From the NCBI RefSeq assembly GCF_027925525.1, contig NZ_BSDJ01000025.1:43280-107279 (forward strand): DNA of 64,000 nt. The letters run 5' to 3'. The stretch is from Paenibacillus tyrphae. GTDB lineage: Bacteria; Bacillota; Bacilli; Paenibacillales; NBRC-103111. Shown one piece after another: positions 17,331 to 25,413 of the stretch (position 1 is its first letter; every line of letters starts with the position of its first letter). Below the pieces are notes generated by a model. The model had not been told where the DNA came from. It saw only the letters and a list, made by a program, of their open reading frames with translations, and ran no database searches. The position numbers and the translations under genes are program-made.

Positions 17331-18656
17331 GTGCGGGTCGTTAATCGCTCTTTGCGTTGGGAAATTGAAGACCAAATGAAGCTGCGTGGTTATAATGTCA
17401 ATCAATTGGCTGAACTCACCGGGATTAACCCAGGTAATCTGAGCAGCGCCTTGAATGGCATTTCCCGATCAATCACGATAAACCAACTGGATGCTTTAGG
17501 CAAAATTTTCGGGAAGGTGCCCGGATGGTTGTATGAGCTGTACACGGAAGAATGCATCTCCGAAGAACGATTATCCCGGCGACGGTTAGTTCCTTATTTG
17601 GTACGATGTGCGGAAGTGGACCGAAATGATTGTATTGACACGGTCGTATCTAAAATTCTTGATAACCAAAAAAACGTCAAAGTCATCTTTGATGTGGCAG
17701 AAAAGCTGTTTCATAAGGGAAAACAAAAAGAATCGGAACACTTTTATGAGATTGTCGTGGAGAATGTCAAAGACAGCTTTTCCGAAATACTGGCGATGAG
17801 TCACTACCGGTTATTTACGGTCACGCAAGGTACGGATGCGGAGAAGAATTGGATGGCCGTTATCCGATTCGATCCGTTTCGAAACCGGTTACCAGAGAGT
17901 TATTGTTTTGATGCATTGTTTCAATTAGCACGAGCGTGTTATTCCTTGAAAAAGTGGAATGAGGTTGAAAAATATGCGAGTGAGATGGTGGAGCTAAGCA
18001 CGATTCAATGCGGTGATAGAGAGGTCGCGCCTAAACGGCATCCTGTTTATTATTACGGCATGGGGCTTTTGTATAGAGGAGCTGTGCTTGAAAGGCAAGG
18101 GTTATATGAGCAGTCGAAAAAATATATACGAAGCTATGCTGATCTGGAATGGTTAGAACCCCTTGATGAATCTGGCCAAAAAGAAGTGGAGCAGTTTAAA
18201 GTTTGGGGGAAAGCAAACTTATACACCCTTGAAATGTTAACTGGAAACGAGAGCATGGTTAGTGAGTATGCCGATTATTTGGAGAACCTTAACCGGTTAA
18301 ATGACGTTGTGTCCGGGCTAATTGCCATCGTAAAGTCAGCGAATACATATGGGTTCAATGTTGACCATGTGTTGTTGCGCTTTTCCGGCTCCATTGCCCG
18401 GTTCGATTTATTTAACCATGATCCGATTCTTTCGGATCGACATCTTCAATATCGGTATCACAAAGCTATTTATGAGTTTAATAAAGAGCGTTGCGAAAAC
18501 GGAGTGAAAGAAACATTACATTGTATTTCCCTATGCTTGGATATGAAGCGATATGAAGACCTTGCCCGCTGTGTCTCTTTATTTGAAAAACATCGAAAAT
18601 ATGCATCAGAAGAACAGGTCCAGTGTTATGAATCCATCAAGCTTTGGGCTGATTGA
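17331..18656 (+). CDS. XRE-type HTH regulator with a long helical (TPR-like) C-terminal domain
   Basis: 441 residues from GTG 17331 (GGGGAGG upstream). Residues 1-70 are an HTH domain (NVNQLAELTGINPGNLSSAL). The rest is helical and resembles tetratricopeptide pairs (FDALFQLARACYSLKKWNEVEKY would be one helix pair; another is near 250-290). HTH plus TPR is the plan of the RRNPP peptide-sensing regulators, and similar orphan proteins are common in Bacillales. No obvious secreted pheromone gene follows: the next readable frames are a Spo0E-like fragment and an 81-residue protein after a terminator. Ligand and targets are unknown. Confidence 0.75.
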   Translation: MRVVNRSLRWEIEDQMKLRGYNVNQLAELTGINPGNLSSALNGISRSITINQLDALGKIFGKVPGWLYELYTEECISEERLSRRRLVPYLVRCAEVDRNDCIDTVVSKILDNQKNVKVIFDVAEKLFHKGKQKESEHFYEIVVENVKDSFSEILAMSHYRLFTVTQGTDAEKNWMAVIRFDPFRNRLPESYCFDALFQLARACYSLKKWNEVEKYASEMVELSTIQCGDREVAPKRHPVYYYGMGLLYRGAVLERQGLYEQSKKYIRSYADLEWLEPLDESGQKEVEQFKVWGKANLYTLEMLTGNESMVSEYADYLENLNRLNDVVSGLIAIVKSANTYGFNVDHVLLRFSGSIARFDLFNHDPILSDRHLQYRYHKAIYEFNKERCENGVKETLHCISLCLDMKRYEDLARCVSLFEKHRKYASEEQVQCYESIKLWAD

Positions 18657-18700
18657 GCGCAGAAGATGCCATATCGGAAAGAATTCTTAGGGGGATGCTC

Positions 18701-18732
18701 AGCATTCTGCACAAGGCAGAATGCTTTTTTAT
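18701..18732 (+). terminator. Rho-independent terminator of the XRE-TPR gene
   Basis: AGCATTCTGC, a short loop, then GCAGAATGCT followed by TTTTTTATT, 45 nt past the stop codon. Confidence 0.9.
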
Positions 18733-18812
18733 TGTCAAAAAACTATTCAAAAAATCAGTATGCCCTTTATTTGGAAGTAAAGTATTATAATTGAATCCGA
18801 GGGATGGGTGAT

Positions 18813-18988
18813 ATGAATAAAAAGCTAAAGCAAAAAATCAGAAAGCTGCAGCGACAATTGGTACGGTTAGTTGAAAAAAAGGCTCGTTTTCCGACAAGGA
18901 GGTGGTGCAGCTCAGCCAGCGTTTGGATCGGTATATTCTGATGGCTCAAAAGTCTTCTTCTAAGCCGAAGCTGAAGGTGTGTGGATGA
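18813..18988 (+). pseudogene. Spo0E-like aspartyl-phosphate phosphatase gene, frameshifted at an A7 run
   Basis: The ATG at 18813 follows GGGATGGGTG and begins MNKKLKQKIRKLQRQL, a typical first helix. After the A7 run at about 18874-18880 the reading frame goes out of register and stops near 18942. The other frame continues with SDKEVVQLSQRLDRYILMAQ, which contains the SQxLD signature of the Spo0E family, and ends at 18988. One extra A would restore a protein of about 58 residues, normal for the family. These proteins dephosphorylate Spo0A~P. Whether this copy is dead, rescued by slippage on the A run, or reflects a sequencing error cannot be told here. Confidence 0.7.
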
Positions 18989-19230
18989 TGCAATACGAAA
19001 AGTTGTTGGTTGGAGAAAGCGAGGAGCGGATTGTATACCTTGCCCGGATCGGCGCAATCTTTGAAAAGCTTTACGGCATTAAGGATTTACATGACGCGGT
19101 CTACAAAGCATCGTCAGGTGCCGGATTTGCCGCCCGAAGATTGGCCGAGCTTGGCTATACCGACGAGGAAGTTGAGAAACTGTTGCGCGAGAGAATGTTT
19201 TTTTATCGGGTAAACAACATGGGACACTAA
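18985..19230 (+). CDS. Small hypothetical protein
   Basis: About 81 residues, starting at ATG 18985 (or 18988), overlapping the end of the Spo0E-like frame so the two were probably translated together. It is charged and helical, ending in a RLAELGYTDEEVEKLLRER segment. I recognise no family. No membrane span and no signal peptide are seen. Placement directly after a Spo0E-like gene suggests the same operon; function unknown. Confidence 0.6.
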   Translation: MMQYEKLLVGESEERIVYLARIGAIFEKLYGIKDLHDAVYKASSGAGFAARRLAELGYTDEEVEKLLRERMFFYRVNNMGH

Positions 19231-19276
19231 AATGAAGCATGCTTTGCAAAATCTCAATAGCGAGGAGAATTAAAAA

Positions 19277-20362
19277 ATGAAATTAAAAATCGCAGGCTCC
19301 CTAATGTTGTCAGCAATGCTTGTGTTTAGTTCGAGCGCTATGGCTCAAGATTCTACAGTTGATGTCTCAAAGACGGAGCTATTTCAAACAAGTGCCGCTG
19401 TATTAAAAAAACACGGGCTAACAGATGAGGTCATTTCGAAACTTGGTCAAGACATTTACCCTCTAACAAATGAAATCAAAACGAAAAATTTGACGAAGGA
19501 GCAAATCAATAATTACATTGACGGCATTGAAAAAGCGAACGAACAACAACGCAAAGTCAAAGAAAACCGCGAAAAGGGCATTGTTGACGAAAGTGTGCAA
19601 GTAACACGAGAAGTTGTAGACGGAATGGTCACCCTTTCGAATGGTCACAAAATCCCAGTACCGCAAAGAAACAAGGGATCGGAAGACAAAGTTTCACCTG
19701 CGGGAGCTACTGCACATGGACCATATTATAACGTTGACGCACGAGTTGGTTTCAATCAAGTAACTCATTGGGTTGATTTACCTTGGGTTTATAGCACTAC
19801 TCCTCGTGGAATTATCCCCTACGTTCTGGGAGGCGCATATGTTACAAATTGGAACAATTCCGAATATTTTGGCGGTGCAGATGTAGGTGCATTTTATGAA
19901 TGGGGAGTTTGGAAACTTGCCATAAACGGTAAGAGCAAAGCTGGCAACAACTATTGGACACAATCAACAAAGGAACTTCCAGGTGGCAAAATATACTTAA
20001 ATTATAAGGTTTCAGCAGATAATCAGCTCCAAATCACCGCTTCAGATTCCAATTACGTTTATATTACTTCTATTTCCTACTGGTTCCCGGACATTTACTT
20101 AAAGGCAGATGGATCTAACGTAGAAATGGCCACAGGATTTAGTATGGCCTATAAAAATGTGAACTCGGTAAATGACGGCTCTTTTCTCAGACATGGGCAT
20201 ATCTATAATGCTTCTGTGTACAGTCCAAGCTGGTACTCTTTGATGGACCCATCCGTGGTTGTTCACGAACAGAAAAAAGGAACTCCAATTGAAATCTCAA
20301 AGATAAACGTCTCTACGATGGCGAACTACCACGATTATTATGTAGATATTAATTTGAACTAA
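19277..20362 (+). CDS. Secreted hypothetical protein
   Basis: 361 residues with a clean signal peptide (basic start, hydrophobic core, cut after SSAMA at about residue 23). A helical, charged segment rich in Lys/Glu (about 30-115) is followed by a beta-rich domain (about 140-361) with many aromatic residues (HWVDLPWVYSTTPRG, WYSLMDPSVVVHEQ). The ATG follows AGGAG at 7-8 nt spacing. No catalytic motif was recognised. The last codons and the downstream bases (AATTTGAACTAAGTTTAT) are also found at 22683-22700, where they mark the edge of the duplicated segment. Confidence 0.75.
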   Translation: MKLKIAGSLMLSAMLVFSSSAMAQDSTVDVSKTELFQTSAAVLKKHGLTDEVISKLGQDIYPLTNEIKTKNLTKEQINNYIDGIEKANEQQRKVKENREKGIVDESVQVTREVVDGMVTLSNGHKIPVPQRNKGSEDKVSPAGATAHGPYYNVDARVGFNQVTHWVDLPWVYSTTPRGIIPYVLGGAYVTNWNNSEYFGGADVGAFYEWGVWKLAINGKSKAGNNYWTQSTKELPGGKIYLNYKVSADNQLQITASDSNYVYITSISYWFPDIYLKADGSNVEMATGFSMAYKNVNSVNDGSFLRHGHIYNASVYSPSWYSLMDPSVVVHEQKKGTPIEISKINVSTMANYHDYYVDINLN

Positions 20363-20374
20363 GTTTATGGAGAT

Positions 20375-20413
20375 AGACGCATCCCCATTTTATGGGATGC
20401 GTCTCAATTTTTG
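20375..20413 (+). terminator. Rho-independent terminator of the secreted-protein gene
   Basis: AGACGCATCCC, an 8-base loop, GGGATGCGTCT, then CAATTTTTG. The second copy of the flanking sequence (22690 onward) lacks this perfect stem. Confidence 0.85.
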
Positions 20414-20475
20414 TGAAACAAATCAACTTAAATCGCGTCTAATTTCATACCAGAAGTAAAAGAGGAGGCCTATGT

Positions 20476-21486
20476 ATGTGTCATAAGAAAAAAAGTAAAG
20501 CACTCTCTGTTGTGTTAGGCGCGTTATTGCTTTGTACTGTAATGCCGGTAGGCGCTTCAGCAAACGGAAGTGGATTTAAGGATGTGAATCCGGATCATTG
20601 GGGATATGAAACCATTTCGTGGGCCAAAGAAAATGGCATTGTTGACGGATACCCTGACGGTACATTTTTACCCGAGAAATCCGTGGGACAGACTGAATTT
20701 CTTGCCATGCTTATTCGGGCTTACAAACCGAAAGGATTTTCTGAACAATCTAGTGACAACGACTGGAGAACACCATACGTTCAATACGCCTATAAAATGG
20801 GGTGGGGTGGAAGTTACATTGTACCTCCAAGCAGTAAATTATCCTCTTCCCCCGAACCTGAGTATATGGAACAGCGAATGTACGCTGCGAGATTCATCGC
20901 AAATGCAAATGGTAGAACCTACGATTTCAATGATTCCATACGTTTTCTTTTGGATAGCGGACTATCCAAGGGAAAAACAGACAATACCGTGGCAGGATTT
21001 CAAGGAGACGACTTCCTAACACGAGCCGAAGCCGTCACATTTATTAAAAGCGTGAAGTCCAAGCTAGATATGCTATATCCAGCACCAGAATTTATGATGA
21101 CGTACGATCCAAAAACCTTAACGCTCAGCCCTTTTGAAGCCTTTCCGCTTGTCGTTGAGAAGCCGGTTATATACGGGTATTATAGTCACATTATTCTTAC
21201 GACACCATCATCAGGCTACAATTTAACCCACGATCCCTCCTATACAATTTCCGGTACGGTTGAAAAAGCGGTTGGTGAAGAACTTAATCTGACAGTGGAG
21301 TATTGGGATAATGGAGAATTTATTTTGGAAAAAAGTTTGAAAACTCCTATCACAACAGGCGACTTTAAAACAACAATTGAGTTACCTAAACAGGGAATTT
21401 TTCGAATTGTTATCTATTCAAAGCAGGAAAAAGCTACCCCGAACAAGGCTTTAACAAAGTTTTACGTTGAATACAAACCTAAGTGA
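20476..21486 (+). CDS. SLH-domain surface protein, copy A
   Basis: 336 residues. A signal peptide (cut near residue 29) is followed by one clear SLH domain (FKDVNPDHWGYETISWA, GIVDGYPDGTF) and a degenerate second/third SLH region ending FLTRAEAVTFIKSVKSKL at about 195. A C-terminal domain of about 140 residues, probably Ig-like, contains SYTISGTVEKAVGEELNLTV. SLH domains bind pyruvylated wall polymer, so the protein is expected on the cell surface. It is a paralogue of 22809-23819; the N-terminal halves differ at many positions, the C-terminal 110 residues hardly at all. The ATG at 20476 follows GAGGAGG. Confidence 0.85.
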   Translation: MCHKKKSKALSVVLGALLLCTVMPVGASANGSGFKDVNPDHWGYETISWAKENGIVDGYPDGTFLPEKSVGQTEFLAMLIRAYKPKGFSEQSSDNDWRTPYVQYAYKMGWGGSYIVPPSSKLSSSPEPEYMEQRMYAARFIANANGRTYDFNDSIRFLLDSGLSKGKTDNTVAGFQGDDFLTRAEAVTFIKSVKSKLDMLYPAPEFMMTYDPKTLTLSPFEAFPLVVEKPVIYGYYSHIILTTPSSGYNLTHDPSYTISGTVEKAVGEELNLTVEYWDNGEFILEKSLKTPITTGDFKTTIELPKQGIFRIVIYSKQEKATPNKALTKFYVEYKPK

Positions 21487-21520
21487 GTTATCAACGGCCA
21501 CTTTCACGCGGTATCCGACA

Positions 21521-21650
21521 GCGTGACGGCGGGCTCCCGGGGCAATGCCGGAAGACATGTCAACCCGGGGAATCTAACTCTGCAATTGACGACTGCATGC
21601 GCGCGTAGCGTCCGGTTGAGTGAAAGCGGGTTGTAAGGGCCTATACCGAT
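21521..21650 (+). other. Non-coding GC-rich segment, possibly a structured-RNA or mobile-intron remnant
   Basis: Between the duplication edge and the terminator at 21651 lies a GC-rich stretch without a credible ORF, set in otherwise AT-rich DNA. It has several self-complementary words (CCCGGGG near 21537 and again near 21574, TGACGACTGCATGCGCGC) and the phrase GGTTGAGTGAAAGC near 21613. The look recalls domain I of bacterial group II introns, but no reverse transcriptase and no domain V are visible, so this is a guess. Confidence 0.25.
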
Positions 21651-21693
21651 AACCAAGCTAGAGGTTAACTTTAGCTTGGTTTAACGCTTTTTT
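21651..21693 (+). terminator. Stem-loop with T run
   Basis: AACCAAGCTA and TAGCTTGGTT form a perfect 10-bp stem with an 11-base loop; TAACGCTTTTTT follows. It could end transcription of SLH copy A or of the non-coding segment before it. Confidence 0.75.
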
Positions 21694-21725
21694 ACATTGG
21701 GAAGTCTAGGAGGAATAGTTGATTT

Positions 21726-22379
21726 ATGAATGATTGGCTTATTGAGAAAATTGAGGAAATAGAGAATAGCCACGAGAACAATATTGAAAATAACTTCGAA
21801 ATACGTAAGATTCCATCCGATACTAGCGGGATAAATATATCACCTGCATGTCAATATATCGTTGCTCCTTTTGTTTTTAAAGAACCAAATGGTGTATATC
21901 AGATTCCGGTAGGAGTGGAAGAAAAGACATTAATCGATGAGATCGTCCCCCATTTCTATTACCCCAAAGCAATATATATCGATAATCAGATGAAATATGT
22001 AATTTTACAAGGATTAAAAAAAGAGTCTATGGAAAGCTTTAATGAATTAATAAAATCAAATCAACTACAGCCCCAAATAAAAGATTTATATACAGGCTCC
22101 AGTAGTGGTTCCCTAGATTTCTCCAATTGCAAAACATTTATAGTAGATAAGGAGAAGCTATCACCATATTATTCTTCTGACTTTGAACTCTCATGGTCAT
22201 TTCTCAAAGGATCTTTTATTTTACAAGAAGGTGAATTCAATATCCTGCCGAATAACTGGTTTTTAAGTGATTCACTTAAAGAAAATGTTACAATTAGGAC
22301 TTTTTTAGCATTTTGTAATGAAATTAGCCTAACTATCGATATGAATACAAATAAAATTAATATAATCACATTAGCTTAA
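21726..22379 (+). CDS. Hypothetical cytoplasmic protein, AT-rich
   Basis: 217 residues, ATG 21726 behind TAGGAGGAATAG. It is acidic and has no signal peptide or membrane span. Readable features are a 'CQYIVAPFVFKEPNGVYQIP' beta stretch, a 'YNG/YTGSSSGSLDFSN' turn near 125 and an acidic C-terminus. I recognise no family. Its low GC and position between two copies of a duplication suggest recent arrival. Small single proteins of this size next to surface proteins are sometimes immunity proteins, but nothing in the sequence shows this. Confidence 0.65.
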   Translation: MNDWLIEKIEEIENSHENNIENNFEIRKIPSDTSGINISPACQYIVAPFVFKEPNGVYQIPVGVEEKTLIDEIVPHFYYPKAIYIDNQMKYVILQGLKKESMESFNELIKSNQLQPQIKDLYTGSSSGSLDFSNCKTFIVDKEKLSPYYSSDFELSWSFLKGSFILQEGEFNILPNNWFLSDSLKENVTIRTFLAFCNEISLTIDMNTNKINIITLA

Positions 22380-22388
22380 GTTATTAGA

Positions 22389-22682
22389 CATTCTTCCAGC
22401 AGCGGCCATACAACTCATACCGTAACGGTGGATTCCTATCGGGGCGGCAATCTGTTTGTAATCTCAACATTCGACTAATGATAATAACTATGCTTATTGG
22501 TTTAGCGGTGAAAGTCTTAAGCAAATAATTAAAAAAGGATGGATAGCGGCAACTCATCTTATGTCTATTCCATTAAAATCGAGTAGAGGGCATTTTTAAC
22601 AATACTTGGTCCTGCTGGTCCCATTATCACTACGATTTTATCCCTAGCTGGATATGGTGGCATGGCTGGATAGGGTTGGGCC
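22389..22682 (+). pseudogene. Mosaic of gene remnants
   Basis: Three readable pieces without starts follow each other. The first is a GC-richer C-terminus (22389-22476) ending RGGNLFVISTFD then stop. The second is an AT-rich piece (22480-22599) reading NNYAYWFSGESLKQIIKKGW and further. The third, a +1/-1 step away (from 22593), is a hydrophobic Gly-rich tail FLTILGPAGPIITTILSLAG ending YGGMAG and stop. The last two look like one frameshifted small gene, perhaps a bacteriocin- or holin-sized hydrophobic protein. The piece runs directly into the edge of duplication copy B. Confidence 0.4.
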
Positions 22683-23853
22683 AATTTGAACTAAGTTTAT
22701 AGACATAAACAAATCCTATTGTTGGGATTTTTATAAATTTTTATGAAACAAATTGACTTAAATCGCGTCTAATTTCATATCAGAAGTAAAGTACGGGGAG
22801 ACTTATGTATGTGTCATAAGAAAAAAAGCAAAGCACTCGCTGTTGTGTTAGGCGCGTTATTGCTTTGTAATGTAATGCCGGCAGGTGTTTCCGCAAACGG
22901 AAGTGAATTTAAGGATGTGAGTCCGGATCATTGGGGATATGAAACCATTTCGTGGGCCAAAGAAAGTGGCATTGTTGATGGATACCCTGATGGTACATTT
23001 AAACCCGAGCAGTCCGTAGGTCAGACTGAATTTCTTGCCATGCTTATTCGGGCTTACAAACCGAAAGGATTTTCTGAACAATCTAGTGACAACGACTGGA
23101 GAACACCTTATATTCAATATGGCTTTAAAATGGGATGGGGTGCAAGCTATATTACACCTCCAGCAAGTAAATTATCCTCTTTCCCCAAACCTGAAATTTC
23201 GGAACCGCGTATGTATGTTGCGAAACTCATCACAAATGCAAGCGGTAGAAGCTACGATTTTGATGATTCCATACGTTTTCTTTTAGATAGCGGACTATCC
23301 AACGGTAAAACAGACAATACGGTTTCGGGATTCCAAGGAAACGAGTTGCTAACACGAGCAGAAGCCGTCACATTTATAAAAAACGTGAAGTCAAAGCTAG
23401 ATATGCTATATCCAGCACCAGAATTTATAACTACGTACGATCCAAAAACCTTAACACTCAGCCCTTTGGAAGCCTTTCCGCTAAATGTAGAGCAACCGGT
23501 TATATACGGGGATTATAGTCACATTATTCTTACGACACCATCATCAGGCTACAATTTAATCCACGATCCCTCCTATACAATTTCCGGTACGGTTGAAAAA
23601 GCGGTTGGTGAAGAACTTAATCTGACAGTGGAGTATTGGGATAATGGAGAATTTATTTCGGAAAAAAGTTTGAAAACTCCTATCACAAAAGGCGACTTTA
23701 AAACAACAATTGAGTTACCTAAACAGGGAATTTTTCGAATTGTTATCTATTCAAAGCAGGAAAAAGCTACCCCGAACAAGGCTTTAACAAAGTTTTACGT
23801 TGAATACAAACCTAAGTGAGTTATCAACGGCCACTTTCACGCGGTATCCGACA
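22683..23853 (+). repeat. Direct duplication, copy B (about 1.17 kb)
   Basis: Second copy of 20351-21520, starting AATTTGAACTAAGTTTAT and ending GCGGTATCCGACA. The intergenic part before the gene has diverged by point changes and has lost the perfect terminator stem of copy A. The last roughly 330 bp of the gene and the tail are nearly unchanged. Confidence 0.85.
22809..23819 (+). CDS. SLH-domain surface protein, copy B
   Basis: 336 residues, the same length and layout as copy A: signal peptide, SLH domain (FKDVSPDHWGYETISWA, GIVDGYPDGTF), degenerate SLH region and Ig-like C-terminus. Differences cluster between residues 100 and 200 (for example YIQYGFKMGWGASYITPP against YVQYAYKMGWGGSYIVPP), while the last 110 residues are almost identical. 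The ribosome site is GGGGAG before ATG 22809. Both copies keep open frames, so neither is obviously dead. Confidence 0.85.
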   Translation: MCHKKKSKALAVVLGALLLCNVMPAGVSANGSEFKDVSPDHWGYETISWAKESGIVDGYPDGTFKPEQSVGQTEFLAMLIRAYKPKGFSEQSSDNDWRTPYIQYGFKMGWGASYITPPASKLSSFPKPEISEPRMYVAKLITNASGRSYDFDDSIRFLLDSGLSNGKTDNTVSGFQGNELLTRAEAVTFIKNVKSKLDMLYPAPEFITTYDPKTLTLSPLEAFPLNVEQPVIYGDYSHIILTTPSSGYNLIHDPSYTISGTVEKAVGEELNLTVEYWDNGEFISEKSLKTPITKGDFKTTIELPKQGIFRIVIYSKQEKATPNKALTKFYVEYKPK

Positions 23854-23903
23854 AGATCCACTATTATAGAGCCTTGGTTCTAAGAATAGGAATGGTCGAA
23901 AAC

Positions 23904-24065
23904 ATGAATATCATCATGAATTACTTAATTTTTTTCCTGACTAACTTTGTAGTTACCTACTTTATTTTCCCTGAACCAAGCTTTGCTAGGTCTTTATTGT
24001 ACTCTGTTATTATGACAATTTTTGTTGCTATTTTAGATGCAAGAAAGAAAAAAACAAAACTATGA
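23904..24065 (+). CDS. Small membrane protein
   Basis: 53 residues from ATG 23904 (GTG/ATG frame open from 23874). Two hydrophobic segments (IIMNYLIFFLTNFVVTYFI and SLLYSVIMTIFVAIL) with a short loop containing a Pro, and a basic tail ARKKKTKL. This two-helix plan resembles small YwcE/YoaF-like membrane proteins but I cannot name a family. A terminator follows at once. Confidence 0.5.
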   Translation: MNIIMNYLIFFLTNFVVTYFIFPEPSFARSLLYSVIMTIFVAILDARKKKTKL

Positions 24066-24086
24066 TTGTTTGAATCAACGCAGAAA

Positions 24087-24135
24087 ACGGCTCTTGTTCG
24101 CATCCATGTTGCGGCAAGAGCCGTCCTTTGTTTTT
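24087..24135 (+). terminator. Rho-independent terminator
   Basis: ACGGCTCTT and AAGAGCCGT form a 9-bp stem with a 20-base loop, then CCTTTGTTTTTC. It closes the accessory island on its right side. Confidence 0.8.
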
Positions 24136-24210
24136 CTTCGAACGGCTGTCCTTTTGCGCCACTCGCGCAGCAAAGTTTACGCACGTTCATTCATGCGTGC
24201 CTGCACGCCT

Positions 24211-25413
24211 CTATTCCATGCTGCGGCCGGCATGCAGGGGGACGCTTTCCGGTTGAGGGCGTCTTTTCGAAATCGTAAGCACGGCCAGCATGATCAGCAT
24301 CACGGCCGAGTAGAGCCACATGGCCGTTTGAATCGGGAAAGCGTCCATTACCCGTCCGACGCCCAGCGGCAGCAGCGAACCGCCGAGCCCGTTAGCCGCG
24401 AGCAAAATGCTGGTCGTCCGCTCGGTCATGCCCGGCAGCGATTGATTGGCGTAAATGAGCGCCACCGCAAACATTCCGGACATACCTAATCCAAGCAGGA
24501 AGCTGAGTACGAAGCCTCCCCATGCATACTGGCTGAACGGCAGGACGAGCAGCGCCGCAAGGCTCAACAGAGTAGCCGCCCACAAAAAACGGAAGTAAGT
24601 CCACCGGTCGCCGAGAATGCCGGTCAAGATTCGTCCGATCACCATCGCCGTCCAGTAGACGGTGACGGTTAGCGTTGCAAGCGAGCTATCGATCCCCCAC
24701 CGCTCCATAAAGATCGAAGGGAAGAAATGGACGACCGACACTTCGCTGCCGCCGTACAAGAAAAAGAACCCGGCGCACAGCGCAAGAAACGGGATGCCCG
24801 ATCTCGCATACGCCGGGCGCTGCGTCTGTTTTTCGCCGGACCCCGCTTCTTTGCGGGTCAGCATGCCGTCCATTTCCCCGAAGGACATCCGCCTCCAGAC
24901 GATCGCCGTCGCAAGCGCGCCGATGCCCAGCAGAAAAAACGAATACGTCCACAACCCTTTGGCGATCAAAAAGCTGGCGATCGAAGGCATGAGGAGCGCA
25001 CCGACACCGAACGTCACCTCCAGCTTGCTCATGGCCGCCGCCTGCTTCTGCTTCACGGCCAGAAGAATGATCGTGCCGATGCACGATTCGACCAAGCCGG
25101 TGCCGAATCCAGCCAGCCCCGCCAGCAGGACGACCGCCGGCCACGGAGGAAGTAAACCGGCGAACAGCTCCATCCCGACCAATCCGAGACCGAGCATGAC
25201 CGCCGATTTACGGCCGAGCTTGCGGGAAATTGCGGGCATCGAGAGCACCCCGCTGAGCAAACCGACAAACTGCACAAAAATAAGCATGCCCCCGCTGCCG
25301 TAGCTTTGCGAATAATGCGCAAGCAGCTCAGGCAGCACCGCGCCGACGATGACCGTGCCCACGCCTGTGATGACATAACACAGGCATCCCATCCAAATCA
25401 ACCGGTTAATCAT
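24211..25413 (-). CDS. MFS transporter, probably sugar or related solute
   Basis: 400 residues, 12 predicted membrane segments. GAVLPELLAHYSQSYGSGGML at the first loop and GFGTGLVESCIGTII in helix 4 recall the FucP/YfkF-like branch of the major facilitator superfamily, in which members move sugars or unknown solutes with protons. The ATG at 25413 has GAAGGAG seven bases upstream; the longer GTG 25428 reading would place the ribosome site inside the gene. The start overlaps the last eight bases of the DeoR-type regulator, so expression is coupled. The regulator type supports a carbohydrate substrate, which is an inference. Confidence 0.82.
   Translation of the reverse strand: MINRLIWMGCLCYVITGVGTVIVGAVLPELLAHYSQSYGSGGMLIFVQFVGLLSGVLSMPAISRKLGRKSAVMLGLGLVGMELFAGLLPPWPAVVLLAGLAGFGTGLVESCIGTIILLAVKQKQAAAMSKLEVTFGVGALLMPSIASFLIAKGLWTYSFFLLGIGALATAIVWRRMSFGEMDGMLTRKEAGSGEKQTQRPAYARSGIPFLALCAGFFFLYGGSEVSVVHFFPSIFMERWGIDSSLATLTVTVYWTAMVIGRILTGILGDRWTYFRFLWAATLLSLAALLVLPFSQYAWGGFVLSFLLGLGMSGMFAVALIYANQSLPGMTERTTSILLAANGLGGSLLPLGVGRVMDAFPIQTAMWLYSAVMLIMLAVLTISKRRPQPESVPLHAGRSME

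Larger units (their letters stand above)
20351..21520 (+). repeat. Direct duplication, copy A (about 1.17 kb)
   Basis: Matches 22683-23853 from AATTTGAACTAAGTTTAT through the whole SLH gene to a shared tail ending GCGGTATCCGACA. The last roughly 330 bp of the genes and their tails are nearly identical, while the middle is clearly diverged, which suggests an old duplication partly homogenised by gene conversion. Confidence 0.85.
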
